Notes: generated by a model from the sequence alone, not told the origin. A stretch of 64,000 nucleotides of DNA from Trichopria drosophilae (GCA_030407085.1 CM059585.1:2241001-2305000), one strand, 5' to 3'; positions 44,290-56,687 are shown, numbered from the stretch's first letter. Numbers and translations are program-made.

Positions 44290-45066
44290 TACAAATTACG
44301 AGCCAATTCATTATCTGAACCTAAATCTTAGAGCAAAAATGTTCTCGCTTTTCCTCTCGTTGCAAAAAGTAACGTAACAAGTATTGAATGGATTTTTCAA
44401 AATTCAGTTTTATATAAAGATGATTCTAACAAATTTATATGATCTACAAAACTGTCAAAAAAATTTGTAGAGAATTGACCGATCATTTTATGTAAAAAAA
44501 ATCATGTATTGCAAAAAATTCTTGGTCAATTCTGGATAAATTTTTTTCATATTTTTTAGGAGATCATATAAAGTAGTCATAAAAATGTCGGCTTTGTCCT
44601 ACAATTGGTTTGATGAGAGTTTTCCTCGACGTTCCGAACAAACTTCTGTTCATTAACAAGAGGTGCTCTTTGTGCAAATGTTCTCTAAATTGATTAGTTT
44701 TCCAGAAGAAAAAATTACTAAACTTTTCTCGATATCTAGACCAATAATTTATTTTCTTGATAACTATAGTCTTTAGAGAAAATTTCAGAACAAAAATGTC
44801 TTAGAATTGGTTGAAGAATGCCCTAAATTTTTTTTAGATTTTTCAATTGACATTTTACAAAAGTTAGGTTTTTCGAAAAATTTTAAATTGTAACAATACT
44901 TTTGGAAAAAATTCGAGGCTATTTTTTTACTCACTCTAAAACAAAATTGTCCTTAGAAATTTTTCCAAAAGTGTACGGTTTTGAAGAAAAAAGTTGTTCA
45001 ATTTTAAATAAAAATTCGTTGCTGCGGTGGCCATTTCGGATTTAACATCGCAAAATTTAAAATATA
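44290..45066. other. No gene recognised
   Basis: AT-rich sequence with many short near-repeats of AAAAATTTTTC type. No coding region or bounded element is supported. Confidence 0.4.
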
Positions 45067-45068
45067 TA

Positions 45069-45844
45069 CACTACCGGCCAAAAGTTCATGAACGCTCTGA
45101 ATTTTTTAACTCATCAAATAATGCGTTCTATACCTTCGAATCCTTAACGATAATGATAAAACTCATTAGATGTCTTTTAAAGTACTCAAATAAAGCTTTC
45201 AACTAGTGCATTTAGTTTTACTTCAGACGTTATAGTTTCGCAGTTGTCAAATTTTAAAAATGTTAAAATTTGCCATTTTTTCTTTCGACTTTTAACATTA
45301 CCAAAGAGTCTAATAAATTTTTCTATATATTCTCAATTTTTGGCTAAATACTATAATTCAAGAGCTTTGACATAGCTCTTGTAAAAAATACATACAATTT
45401 TTTTTATCATAGTTAATATTTTTTTGAGTTATCAACTTTTTGCCTTTTTCCAAAGAATTCTGACAAAATGAGGTAAACTGACAATTTTCAAAAAATCATA
45501 ACTCGGTAACAAAAAATCGTATCGACTTTTCATATGAGCCATTTTAAAGCCCTTGAATTGTAGTATTTAGACAAAAATTGACTATATGCAGAAATATTTT
45601 TTAGACTTTTTGTCAGTGTTTAAAGTCGACAGAAAAAAATTGCAAATTTTAACATTTTTAAAATTTGACAACTACGAAACTATAACGTCTGAAGTAAAAC
45701 TAAATGCACCAATTGAAAGCTTTATTTGTGTACTTTAAAAGACATCCTATGAGTTTTATCATTATCGTTAACGATTCAGAGATAGAACGCATTATTCGAT
45801 GATTTAAAAAATTCAGAGCGTTCACGAACTTTTGGCCGGTAGTG
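45069..45844. mobile_element. Tc1/mariner-like foldback element
   Basis: Ends CACTACCGGCCAAAAGTTCA and its inverted copy are flanked by TA (45067-45068, 45845-45846). The arms stay complementary over about 350 bp each toward a centre near 45460, so nearly the whole 776-bp element is a palindrome. The ends resemble Tc1-type termini (GGCCAAAAGTT). No transposase is encoded. Confidence 0.8.
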
Positions 45845-45846
45845 TA

Positions 45847-46295
45847 CCAGTGTAGCTTTTAAGTACAACTATCGACTGCACGCTTTTAATATATTTTAGC
45901 TCTTTCAAAGCACGATATTAACGAAAACTCGATATTTGTAAGAAATGCGCCCTGAAAAAAATTTGTTTTTTTTTTTTATTATATATGCTAAAATCAAAGA
46001 TAAAATTTGAATTTTTTACAATTTTCTCTTCACCACTCGAAAGAGCGACCCTAAAAATGGTAGAATCTTGTAAGTTTGATTTTTTTCGAAATTTATTTCA
46101 TAATGGAAATAAGCGTTGAAGTTGGTGTAAATTTTCTGCGCATTTGGGCGTTGATGGGTTAAATTTCACACAAATCATAAAGGCAAGTATTTGATACTCA
46201 ATACATTCACGTATTATTTTTTTAATGTATATTACTAAGGTATTTGACATGAAAATCGGTAAAAATACAGCAAAATATAGGAAACAAAAATAGTA
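45847..46295. other. No gene recognised
   Basis: AT-rich. GATGGGTTAA at 46155-46164 looks like a lone piggyBac-type right end (GGG before TTAA). No matching left end was found. Confidence 0.35.
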
Positions 46296-46574
46296 CAGTA
46301 GACTCCCGCGTTAGTGGCGTGCTCGGTTGCGAGCCCTCCCCTCAATCCCCGTGTTAGTGGCGGAAGTAGGAGAAACATCGCTTCCCCCGCTAGACTGCAG
46401 TCCTGCAGTCACGTGACCTAATTCAAATCACGCGCCTGGGGCCCGTACCTTATTAGGCCACGCCCCTCAGGCGGCTGACGACATGGTGGGGATGGAAAGA
46501 TTCCGAGAAGTGCCACTAACACGGGGTTCAATCGCGTCACTAACGCGGGACGCCACTAACGCGGGAGTCTACAG
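46296..46574. mobile_element. pogo/Tigger-like MITE, CAGTAGACTCCCGC type
   Basis: TA-flanked, 279 bp, with ends CAGTAGACTCCCGCGTTAGT and an inverted copy closing with GGGAGTCTACAG. GTTAGTGGCG / CGCCACTAAC units are repeated inside. The same family is at 60502-60799. Confidence 0.82.
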
Positions 46575-47092
46575 TACATGGTTTTCCATTCTTTGATTCA
46601 TATTAATCCATTAGCGCATCCGGCGCAGTCAAAATCGCGGACATAGTTAACTTACATGTATCAATTTTTCAAAAATTCCGATTTACAATGTAAGAAATCG
46701 CTTTTTTATTCCCGCCATTTTGAATCAGCCATATTGAATTTGGAAATTCTGACTTCAAATTCGTATTCAGCGACCCCAAAAATATATGGAAACGTAAATG
46801 CACTGTCGTTTATATCGAACGTTTGAATGTTTCGAGAAATATTACGAACAAAACTGAAAAATAATCCACTGTTTCATTCAAAGTTCAAAAAGTATATTTT
46901 TATTCGTATTCTACAAGAAATCACACGTAGGAACAAAAAAACATTTTGTTTTTTGAACCACCCTAATGTATATTTTTATACACATGTATATTTATTTATA
47001 TTTTTTATATTTTTATTTTTCTTTACATACATTTGTTATTTTTATTTTATTTTAGTTTTGGTTTTAGCTTTAGTTTCAGTTTTTTAGTTTTA
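46575..47092. repeat. Diverged ATGGCGGATCC-type repeat and AT-rich DNA
   Basis: CCGCCATTTTGAATCAGCCA and GTATTCAGCGACCCCAAAAA near 46712-46780 are a diverged unit of the window-wide repeat family. The rest is T-rich. Confidence 0.5.
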
Positions 47093-47307
47093 CAGTAGTC
47101 CTTCCCTTATTCTAATTTCCCCCTCTCCCCCACTACTTAGATTTGCTGTGTCACTTTTGTCTCTTTTTCTTTTGTTGCGCATGCGCCGTTCTTTGTATTT
47201 AGAAAATCCACAGGTCAATGGGGAGAGCGCGTGAGGGGAAATATTAGAATAGAAGAAGGGAACAAATTAAAATAAGGGAAGACATTACAGTAAGGGAAGG
47301 ACTACTG
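47093..47307. mobile_element. pogo/Tigger-like MITE, CAGTAGTCCTTC type
   Basis: TA-flanked, ends CAGTAGTCCTTCCCTTATTC and inverted GGGAAGGACTACTG. It contains GCGCATGCGC at 47177-47186. Same family as 27199-27691 and 47536-47806. Confidence 0.82.
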
Positions 47308-47403
47308 TACTTATATGTTTTGGGCATTCAATTTTAACTGCACTTCAGGACGCGGACAAGGCTAACTTTTATGTTATATTTTTACGTTTCTTGTAAAATT
47401 GTA

Positions 47404-47965
47404 CAGTAGGACCCCTCTTATTTTAACTGCTACAGTTTCTCAAGATGGCGCCAACCCCTCTTATTTAAATAATGTTTCCCTTACCCCCACTCACACACAT
47501 ATAAAATTTGACGTTGTAAGCTGAATATCGAGATACAGTAGTCCTTCCCTTATTCTAATGTCTACCTTTATTCTAATTTTGTCTCTTCTTCTATTCTAAT
47601 ATTCCCCCTCACGCTTTCTCCCCACAGCACCTACTACTTTCCTTAGAAGCACATATGACACATAACTGCGCATGCGCTGCGAATGGGAAAGACTGAGAAA
47701 AAGCGAAACAGCAAACGTTTAGTGGAAGAGAGGAGAAAATTAGAATAAGAGAAGAAGGCCGCCATCTTGCCTGACTGGACAAATTAGAATAAGAGAAGGA
47801 CTACTGTACTTTCACTGATATTTCGAAATATCGATATTAACATCGAGATATTTTACGTTCGGTGCGAACGGTGGTGGGAAAAGACGCGAGGGGTAACGAT
47901 TAAAATAAGAGGGGTTGGCCAATCGAAACAAGAGGTGCTTTTAAAATAAGAGGGGTTGTATTGTA
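47404..47965. mobile_element. pogo-like MITE, CAGTAGGACCCCTC type, with nested MITE
   Basis: Outer ends CAGTAGGACCCCTCTTATTT and inverted AAATAAGAGGGGTTGTATTG are flanked by TA. A complete CAGTAGTCCTTC-type MITE (47536-47806) is inserted near its left side and carries GCGCATGCGC (47668-47677) and GCCGCCATCTTG (about 47759-47770). Confidence 0.78.
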
Positions 47966-48196
47966 ATTAGGTACAGAATTCACCTGAAAATAATTTTCAA
48001 TTTCAAATACCTCGCGCTGCAATCGTTAGCGTGATTCTGCGCAACAATTATTTGTAAGCTTCAAACTTTTTGGGAGGAGAAGACAAAAAAAAAACAATTT
48101 TCGATACGAAAGTCGACCTTTGTAATGTCGACGACAGATGTCACTCCAATCAGTTCACCTAAACGTTGTAGGTGTCGCTGCAGTCAAATCTGACTG

Positions 48197-48459
48197 CAGT
48201 GGTCCTCCCCTTATTTTAACTCCTATTATTTTAACTGCGTCCTTTATTTTAACTTTTTTTCGTCCCTTATGTTAACTTCTTCCCCTCGTGAGTTCCCCCA
48301 CCATTCGTCATTTGAAAGTGTTCAAAAGCCACTATATCTCCTCGCTCTATTTTTATTCTCTCATACTGCCAGTGGTGAGGATGAGGAAAAGCGGTAAAAT
48401 AAGGGAAGAAGCTGCCATCTTCCTTGACTCGAAAAGTTAAAATAAGGGGAGGGCAACTG
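48197..48459. mobile_element. pogo-like MITE, CAGTGGTCCTCC type
   Basis: Close relative of the copy at 26439-26700: ends CAGTGGTCCTCCCCTTATTT and AAATAAGGGGAGGGCAACTG, and the same interior (CCCCTCGTGAGTTCCCCCAC). The 3' side is flanked by TA. Confidence 0.75.
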
Positions 48460-49027
48460 TACCTACCTTACCGGCGGATTACTTTGGGACCCTCTCACGT
48501 GAGTTCTAAAGTGCTGGACCGATAAGGTAGGAATTTTCACTAAAAACCGTAAATAAAAAATGGCTGAATCGATTTTTCAAAATTCGGCCTGTGTAAGTGC
48601 AATTTTTATTACTATAGAAGGTAACGTAGAAAATACCAAGGAAATTAATTGGGAATTTTCGGGAATAAGTGATATAACAACATTTATATAGAGATCGTTC
48701 ATTTTTATTTAAATCTTAGTAAACACAAACTTGAGATATGATCGGAAGAAAATTGATAAATTTGCAAGCTTTTGTAAAAATATGTAATAGTATGACATAC
48801 TATCAGCTTTAAATAACATCTGAATTACTTTGTATTCTTGACAAATTTAATCTCAAAACACTATAAATATATATTGCAGTATCTGCAACCATGTCCATAG
48901 CGTCTCTCCGTTTCTCCCATCTTCAAGATGCGTTGACCAATGTACATACGCTGCGATGGCCTGATTTTCTTCAATTCATTGATTTGTCGAATTGATTGTC
49001 GAGAATATTTGGCTCATCTCCGCGTAT
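48460..49027. other. 3' flank of NCBP1
   Basis: Downstream of the NCBP1 stop on the minus strand. Candidate polyadenylation signals on that strand are ATTAAA near 48850 and AATAAA near 48704-48709. No other feature is seen. Confidence 0.4.
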
Positions 49028-52000
49028 TCAAGCGCGCAGCGATACGAATTGATGGAATATATCCAAAATATGCGGATCAAGGTCCGGCGTAAACAGCAAC
49101 GTTTCCAAAGTCGATGAATATTTGTGTACTTGTTCGTGATGCTGCAAACAAAAATAATTTTATTAATCCTTTGTTAATATTTTTTTATTATTATCAAAAT
49201 TAAAAATGGCGGATCCAAGATGGGGGACCAAATTAAGAAAAAGTTGCTTGATCTACATGAAACTGAATTCCGAATATGATCTCAGATTTTTAAAATTCAA
49301 AATGGCGGACACTTTTTTGAAAAGTCTAACCATTCTGCTTCAAACTTGTTACTCGGGGATTTTCAAGGATGCTGATTACAAATCTGATGATATATTTTGA
49401 AAATTTTAAATTTTCCAAAAATGGAACCATTTTGGTTGAAAATTTTTCAAAATCCAACTTTAAATTCGTAATCAGCGGTCCCGAAAACCCCAGAATAACA
49501 AATATCAAATGAAACGGCTGGAATTTAGAAAATTTGTCCGCCATTTTGAATTTTCAAAATATCACTTCGGATTCGAAATCAACGTCTAGATGAAATTGGG
49601 AACTCGGGAGTTTTCGGAGTCGCTGATTCCGAATATGACCACGGATTTTCAAAATTCAAAATGGCGGTTCCAAGATGGAGGACCAAATTGGGAAAAAGTT
49701 ATTTGTTCTACATGAAACTGGATTCCGAATATGATCTCAGATTTTTAAAATTCAAAATGGCGGACACTTTTTTGAAAAGTCTAACCATTCTGCTTGGTGG
49801 TATATTTTGAAAATTTAAAATGACGGAGAAATTTTCAAAAAATGGAACCATTTTGGATGAAAAATTTTCAAAATCTGACTTCAAATTCGTAATCAGCGGT
49901 CCCGAAATACCCAGAGTAACAAATATCAAATGAAACGGTTGCAATTTAGAAAATTTGTCCGCCATTTTGAATCCACCATTTTGAATTTTCAAAATCTGAC
50001 TTCGAATTCGTAATCAGCGTTTAGATGAAATTGGGAACTCGGGAGTTTTCGGAGTCGCTGATTCCGAATATGACCAGATTTTCAAAATTCAAAATGGCGG
50101 ACCAAAAATCTCCGAACAAACGTTTCCAGGCATAAATACAAGTTATTGTTAAAATACTTGTACTGCCATTTTGAATTTTGAAAATCTGGCCCCGGATTCG
50201 TCATCAGCGACCATAAAACCCCCTTTGTTTGTTTGTTTTTAACATTTTTACAACAAATGAAATTTGAATATCAATGGTATAATAATGTAGACAAATACTT
50301 TAGCTACTAGAAAAACCAACTAATATTTTTAAATACCTTAAAATTGAATTTTTATAAATGAAATGACCAGGCAGAAATTTGGTCCCTCAGAGGGTCCACC
50401 GTTCTTCAACGGGTTAATTTAGGTTATGTAACCTTCACGATAGATTAAAGCATAAATCAGTTATTAACTTACCGTAAGGAAAACTTGCTGAAGCCTTCCT
50501 ATCGTCCATTTGTACCAGTGGGTATTGTAGTCGATTCCATCGGTGTCACAATGTACCAAATGCTCCGAAAGGATCATTATAAACCTCTGTAAAACAAAAT
50601 TTATTTAATATTGTAAATAATTAAAAAAATTACTCAGAATTTGGCCCCCTATTTCACTAATAATCATGAAAATTAAAAATTGATCTATTTTCATTTAGTA
50701 TTAGACATTAGAAATGAAATCCTGAAAGAATTTTCAAAAAATTTATTAAAATAAAAAAGTTATAAACAATTTTAAAAATTCAAAATGGCGGATCCAAGAT
50801 GGCGGACCGAAAAGTGAAAACTTTCTCCATCTCGATGAAACTGGGTACTCGGGGGTTTTCGGAGTCGCCGATTTCGATTCTGACCTCAGATATTGCAAAT
50901 TCAAAATGGCGGATCCAAGATGGCGGACCGAAAAGTGAAAAATTTCTCTATCTCGATGAAACTGGGTACTCGGGGGTTTTCGGAGTCGCCGATTTCGAGT
51001 CTGTCCTCAGATATTGCAAATTCAAAATGGCGGATCCATGATGGACGACGGAAATGTGAAATTTTACTTGATCGTGATAAAACTGGGTACGCTGTGTATT
51101 CTGAATTAATAATTTCAATTTTTCGGTCCGCCATTTTGAATTTTTAAAATAGTTCGTAACTTTTTTGTTTTATTAAATTAAAAAAAATCCTTTTAGGAAT
51201 TTATTTCTAATCTCTAATATTATGTGAAAATAGATGAATTTTTAATTTTCATGAATGGCGGTAGGGGTCCAGTTGATAATTCTGGCTGAAATGTAATATT
51301 AACAAAAAAAATTGTATTTTTATATTACCTGGAATATAATGAGGAACAAGTTTTTCTGATCTGCTTGAGCAGCTTCAAGTTTTTCTTCCATCCGTTCCAC
51401 TACATCTTCCGAAGGTCTTTCCCCTTTATCTTTAGTACTTTCATCATCGTCCGATGATGTTCCAGATCGACTTTCAGCTCGTCGTAACTTTTCTCGCGTT
51501 TCAACCAGTTCTGTACCTAGTTTAATCACGTGCTTGTTTTTCTTACGAATAGTAAGATGCAAAATTTCCCAAATGTACACTCTAAAAATTAAAAGAACGT
51601 AAGTTTTCTGGTCTAAAATTTAATTTAATGTATACGGTAAAAAAAAACTTACTTTGTAAATTCAGATGCCATTTCCTTAGAAAATATCCAATTAGCTATT
51701 GCGCTACATTCAATTATTCCAGTCTTTAAAAACTTATCCGTCAGCACCACCATCATTTGATAATGATTTTTCCACAATGCATACATGTTTCTAAGTATGC
51801 AAATTTGTGCTTCTTCAGTTTCCGCTAGCACCTGTCGAATTAAATTTCATTAGTTAAATTTATTTAAGTAAATTCAATTAATTTATTTATTAAATTAATT
51901 AAAAGTCAAAGAGACTTACCTGGAAAACGTAATGAAACTTGCCGATGGCAGCGAAACTGTGACTAAAGCTTTTCGAGCCTAAATTCAACAACGTTTGTAC

Positions 52001-55000
52001 AAAAACATCAATCTTGAGCGAATTGAACGAACAAGCTTCTTCGTTCTCTCCTGGCCCCGGCAGTGAATTCAATACATTTAAAACTTCTTCGGGAGAACAC
52101 TTGCGACGTATCGCGACAACCAATTCGTGGGCTGCTTCAGTTCCGGGAAGTGCACCTAAAATAAAATAGGTTAAGTTTTCCATTTCGTACATTACACAAT
52201 CGTTTTAATATTCAGTTCGTACTTACCAGCTCCCTCCGAAGAGTATTTGTAAATAGGTTCAGGTACTGCCGGCAATAATTCGGCGTATGTCTCCGGCATC
52301 ATATCTCGAATTCGTTGATAGTAAGATAACCTACAAAATAATCGTATTAAATACCAAAGTTCCATTTCGTACATTAATGATTCAAATTTTCTGAACTTAC
52401 CTCAACGACTTCAATAGGACTTCGCGAATAAACTTTGGTCTCGGATGTTCCATGTCTCGTTGCAAGCAGGAATCCCAGTCTTCCCAAGACCATCGGAATT
52501 GGAAGTTGCTTAAATGATACGAGAACCACCAAACAAAACGATCGAATGCGGCAGCCGCCATGCTATCGATACGGCGGAACAGAATTTCTGTCGCCTGGGC
52601 CAATACTTGAGGCATTGTCGAAGGTTGCAATTTACAAAGTTCGATCAATATCGATCCGTAACAAATCTCCAGATGCTTCGGAGTCGGAAGTCTGAACAAC
52701 TCGCCGAACATCACTTCGACGATGCAATAATCGAGCGGAATTTTTGCTTTATACGGAAAATTCAACAGTTGGGCAGCGCTAAAAAATGAATATTTATTAA
52801 TTTATTTGTTTCAGCAACGATTTGTTAAAAAACCAAATTTATTAAACTTACCAGTCTTTTCTTTCTGTGTAGCAAGTATCGATAATTTGTCGTAAATGTT
52901 CTTCTATCAAAAATCTTTCAATTGCGTGACTTCCTGGCAACAATGGACCTTCTGCCGGGCAATCGGTATAATCGAACATTCTAAAAACGACTGACGGAAG
53001 TGGATACAAGCAGGTGTCGTGATGAGGAGGCGGTAGAATCGGCGGCAAGTTATGTTGCAAAGCTTCGCAAAGTATAGAATCGAAAGCCAAATATGGTCTC
53101 GGAATATGCTTTTCGGCCCAATTGTCTTGACGAAGCTTTCGCACTTGAGCCCACAAACAATCCAAGTACTCTTCTTGTGGATGAGGCGTATCGTTCGACC
53201 ACACTCGAAGCGCAGGTTGATGCTTTTTGCTTCGTTTATTCAAAAAGACTTCGATCGTTACCATCAATCGGTCCAATTCTTGTTCCTTTTTCTCGTAAAG
53301 TTCTCTTCCGACCCATGGCATTGTCGAAAGGATAGCAAAGACGTACCAGTCGCGTCTTACTTGCGGAACGTTATCCTCGTTAGCAGCGTCTAACATGCTG
53401 TCGAATAATTGCATTAACGAACCGCACGACAGTACATGACAATTTACTAAATCTGCCAAAAATCTAAGGGAGTATCTAGCGACATCCCATTTGCCGGCTT
53501 TTAGCGAATCTTTGAAATTTTTCATCATGTAATCGACGAATTCACCTCCGAAATTGAAATTCTTCGCATTCAAAAGACCTACGAGCGTCGTGTAGATCGT
53601 GCATTTCTCGGGCATTTTAATCGCACAGTCCGTTAAGATCCTCAAGATCTTACTCCTGAACAAGCCTAAATCAGCTTCGAGGACCGATGCCAAGCCTTCT
53701 AAATTACTCTCTAATGACGACGTCGATTTCTCACCGACTCGTAAAATAAGAGATTCCAAACGATCTTCGATTTCTTGATTTTCTGATACCCGCCTGCGTT
53801 TTTTGTACACCCGATCTGTTAAAAAAAAATTGACGAATTTTAGTCATGACTTATTTATTTATTTATTTATGAAACAGTCGTCAACCGCCCCATTATAAAT
53901 AATTAACTTGTTAACGTTAAACATTATTTTTAATGTTAAGACTTTGAAAAAAATTTTTTAGAAAATTAAATATGGCGGCTTTAATGATTATAAAATGGTC
54001 GATGAAATTAAGAAATTCAAAATGGCGGATCCAATATGGCCAACAAAAATGGTTCAAAACAACGATTTTTTATGAAATTTGATATGAAGGGGGTTTTGAG
54101 GTCACTGATTACAAATTTATTGATAAACTTCAGAAATTCAAAATGGCGGATCCAATATGGCCGACAAAAATGTTGCAAAACAACGATTTTTTATGAAATT
54201 TGATATGAAGGGGATTTTTGAGGTCGCTGATTACAAATTTATTAATGAAATTTGAGAAATTCAAAATGGCGGATCCAACATGGCCGACAAACATTTTTAA
54301 AAACGATTTTTTATGAAATTTGATATGAAGGGGGGTTTCGAGGTCGCTGATTACAAATTTATTGATGAAATTGCGAAATTCAAAATGGCGGATCCAATAT
54401 GGCCGACAAAAATGTTTCAAAATAACGATTTTTTATGAAATTTGGTATCGGAGGGTTTTTGAGGTCGCTGATTACAAATTTATTAATGAAATTTGCGAAA
54501 TTCAAAATGGCGGATCCAATATGGCCGACAAAAATTATTCAAAACGATTTTTTATGAAATTTGTTATGAAAGGGTATTCGAGGTCGCTGATTAAAAATTT
54601 ATTGATAAAATTAAGAAATTCAAAATGGCGGATCCAATATGGCCGACAAAAATTATTCAACACGATTTTTTATGAAATTTGTTATGAAAGGGTATTCGAA
54701 GTCGCTGATTACAAATTTATTGATAAAATTAGGAAATTCAAAATGGCGGATCCAATATGACTGACCAAAAAATGTTTCAAAATTACGATTTTTTATGAAA
54801 TTTGGTATGGGGGGGTTTTTGAGGTCGCTGATTACAAATTTATTAATGAAATTTGCGAAATTCAAAATGGCGGATCCAATATGGCCGACAAAAATTATTC
54901 AAAACGATTTTTTATGAAATTTGTTATGAAAGGGTATTCGAGGTCGCTGATTAAAAATTTATTGATAAAATTAAGAAATTCAAAATGGCGGATCCAATAT

Positions 55001-56141
55001 GGCCGACAAAAATTATTCAACACGATTTTTTATGAAATTTGTTATGAAAGGGTATTCGAAGTCGCTGATTACAAATTTATTGATAAAATTAGGAAATTCA
55101 AAATGGCGGATCCAATATGACTGACCAAAAAATGTTTCAAAACAACGATTTTTTATGAAATTTGATATGAAGGGGTTTTTAAGGTCGCTGATTACAGATT
55201 TATTGACGAAATTGAGAAATTCAAAATGGCGGATCCAATATGGCCGACAAAAATGTTTCAAAATAACGATTTTTTATGAAATTTGGTATGGGGGGGTTTT
55301 TGAGGTCGCTGATTACAAATTTATTGATGAAATTGAGAAATTCAAAATGGTGGATCCATAAATTTAAAATTCTTAGTAATCAACTAATATTATCATTCTA
55401 AAGAAAATCAATTCATTTTGAATTTCTTAATTTCATCAATAAATTTGTAATCAACGTCCTCGAAGACAATAATTTTCGGATACAATTTTCTCAAGGTCAT
55501 CATTTGCTCTAAAATCAATGTGAATCTCATACTTAGTTTTTTAACGCATTGGCGACCATTTTAATAATTCTGAGATGATTTTACAATAACAAAAAAAATT
55601 TATTCAAAAAGTACAACTATTTTGACCACTTATAGGGTAGGTTAGAACTGATTTTCGTTATTAAAACAATTTTAAAAAAAATTAGACGCGTTTTTTTTTT
55701 GCATTCAAGCCGTCATATTTAATTTTCTAAGCATTGTATGTCAATACGGATTCTGAAAGAGTACACAATTTTACGTAATTCATGATTCAAAATTTTTGTC
55801 AAAAACTTAACATTAAAAATATCTTTGAAAATCGTGCCGAAAAAATGTCGGTTTTTGAGTTAACTAATTTAACTTTGGGTTAAGTAATAACAATGTACAT
55901 AGATGACGAAAAATTAATTATAAAAATATATAACATAATTAATAATCAAAATGAATAAAAAAAAACGAAATGTAAAAAGTATCGCTCATAAAATGAAAAC
56001 AAAAATTTCTCTAGACTTATAGATAAAAAAATACTGATTAATACTGTCAACGTAGTTTAATGAAAAACAAAAAATTACATATGTTGAAATTTTTTACTCA
56101 CCATAACCATCATCATCATCGTGAGCCCTTCGTCGACTCAT
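49028..56141 (-). CDS. NCBP1: Nuclear cap-binding protein subunit 1 (CBP80)
   Basis: Large subunit of the nuclear cap-binding complex; with NCBP2 it binds the m7G cap of nascent transcripts and links them to splicing, 3' processing, export and the first round of translation. Nine exons on the minus strand: 56141-56102, 53815-52852, 52778-52401, 52330-52227, 52155-51920, 51831-51653, 51581-51329, 50586-50473 and 49141-49028. All are GT-AG and in frame, giving 793 aa, close to the usual 790-800. The start [14 protein letters not shown] is the conserved insect N-terminus, followed by [17 protein letters not shown] (basic nuclear signal). The N-terminal MIF4G domain spans about residues 30-240, then two more helical domains (about 310-480 and 485-790). 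Exon 7 holds an acidic linker ([11 protein letters not shown]) and a Glu/Lys-rich helix. The protein ends FVSLRA. Introns 1, 7 and 8 contain the ATGGCGGATCC repeats. No defect seen. Confidence 0.97.
49163..50413. repeat. ATGGCGGATCC-type repeats in intron 8, possible TTAA element
   Basis: Several units in both orientations (ATGGCGGATCC at 49206, ATGGCGGTTCC at 49662, CCGCCATTTTGAA repeats to 50180). Units 49220-49560 and 49680-49995 are near duplicates. The right end CAACGGG precedes TTAA (50414-50417). A matching left end TTAATCCTTTG near 49163 is only partial, so the piggyBac-type boundary is tentative. Confidence 0.55.
50776..51150. repeat. Three tandem ATGGCGGATCC-type units in intron 7
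   Basis: Units of about 120 bp start near 50776, 50899 and 51019. The first two are almost identical (ATGGCGGATCCAAGATGGCG then ACTCGGGGGTTTTCGGAGTC). An inverted ATGGCGG closes the block near 51128. Confidence 0.8.
53990..55360. repeat. Twelve-unit tandem array of ATGGCGGATCC repeat in intron 1
   Basis: Units of about 115-125 bp each contain AAATTCAAAATGGCGGATCC, ATATGGCCGACAAAAAT, an ACGATTTTTTATGAAATTTG block and GAGGTCGCTGATTACAAATT. A three-unit block of 360 bp is repeated almost exactly (about 54421-54780 and 54781-55140), so part of the array spread recently. The long open frames here come from repeat periodicity and are not genes. An inverted partial unit follows near 55410-55455. 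Confidence 0.88.
55460..56090. other. 5' part of NCBP1 intron 1
   Basis: AT-rich intron sequence without recognised elements. Confidence 0.5.
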
Positions 56142-56500
56142 CTTGATTTTTTCCGAAATCTTGAATTTACACAAAACACAAACTTCCTTACTACTTGCGC
56201 CGACTTTAACCTAAACTTCTAGTTTAGGTTTACACAATCACGATGCTTCTTTCAACGATGTTTGTAAAATTTACACAACGATGTTTGTAGACTTTACACA
56301 ACGACGCGTACACAACCGATGCTCTAAGAGACTGTTGCCTCGGCCACTGCACGAATTGTACTGGTCAACAGAGCGAGAACCAACTGACTGCCACACTGCC
56401 ATGCTCCGACATGCCGGGTCGACGCATGCGCTCTGCCATCCCCATGGCCGATTCTGATTGGTCGCACGTGACGTCACAATTCCCTAGGGAGGAGGAAAAT
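56142..56500 (-). promoter_or_regulatory. NCBP1 promoter and 5' UTR region
   Basis: GC-richer patch just upstream of the NCBP1 start. About 320 bases before the ATG lie an ATTGG (inverted CCAAT, 56457-56461), an E-box CACGTG (56465-56470) and an overlapping CRE TGACGTCA (56469-56476). A near-perfect NRF-1-like ACGCATGCGC is at 56422-56431. No TATA box is apparent, which fits a housekeeping promoter. The transcription start is not determined. Confidence 0.55.
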
Positions 56501-56554
56501 ATTGTCCAAACGAAAAAATGTCCAGAAAGTGAGAAGGGGGGCAGATGGAAAGGA

Positions 56555-56635
56555 TGCCCAAAATAGGTAGGAAAGGGAAAAATGATAGGAGAGGGAAAAA
56601 TGGTAGGAAAGGGAAAAATGATAGGAATGGGAAAC
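56555..56635. repeat. Short minisatellite GGGAAAAATGATAGGA
   Basis: Three to four units of 18-20 bases with small differences. Its complement reads as Pro/Phe/Ile repeats in an open frame, which is compositional. Confidence 0.7.
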
Positions 56636-56687
56636 TTAATCTCCGTCTCTTCGATTTTGTTTCTAAAAATTAAAAAGTTGTATTTAA

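Noticed and set aside
46827..47087. 86-codon Phe/Tyr-rich open frame
   Set aside because: Comes from T-rich low-complexity sequence and overlaps a repeat; no support as a membrane protein gene.
54130..55361. Several open frames of 68-132 codons in the NCBP1 intron 1 array
   Set aside because: They follow the repeat period, occur on both strands and include identical peptides from duplicated units; no splice or start logic supports them.
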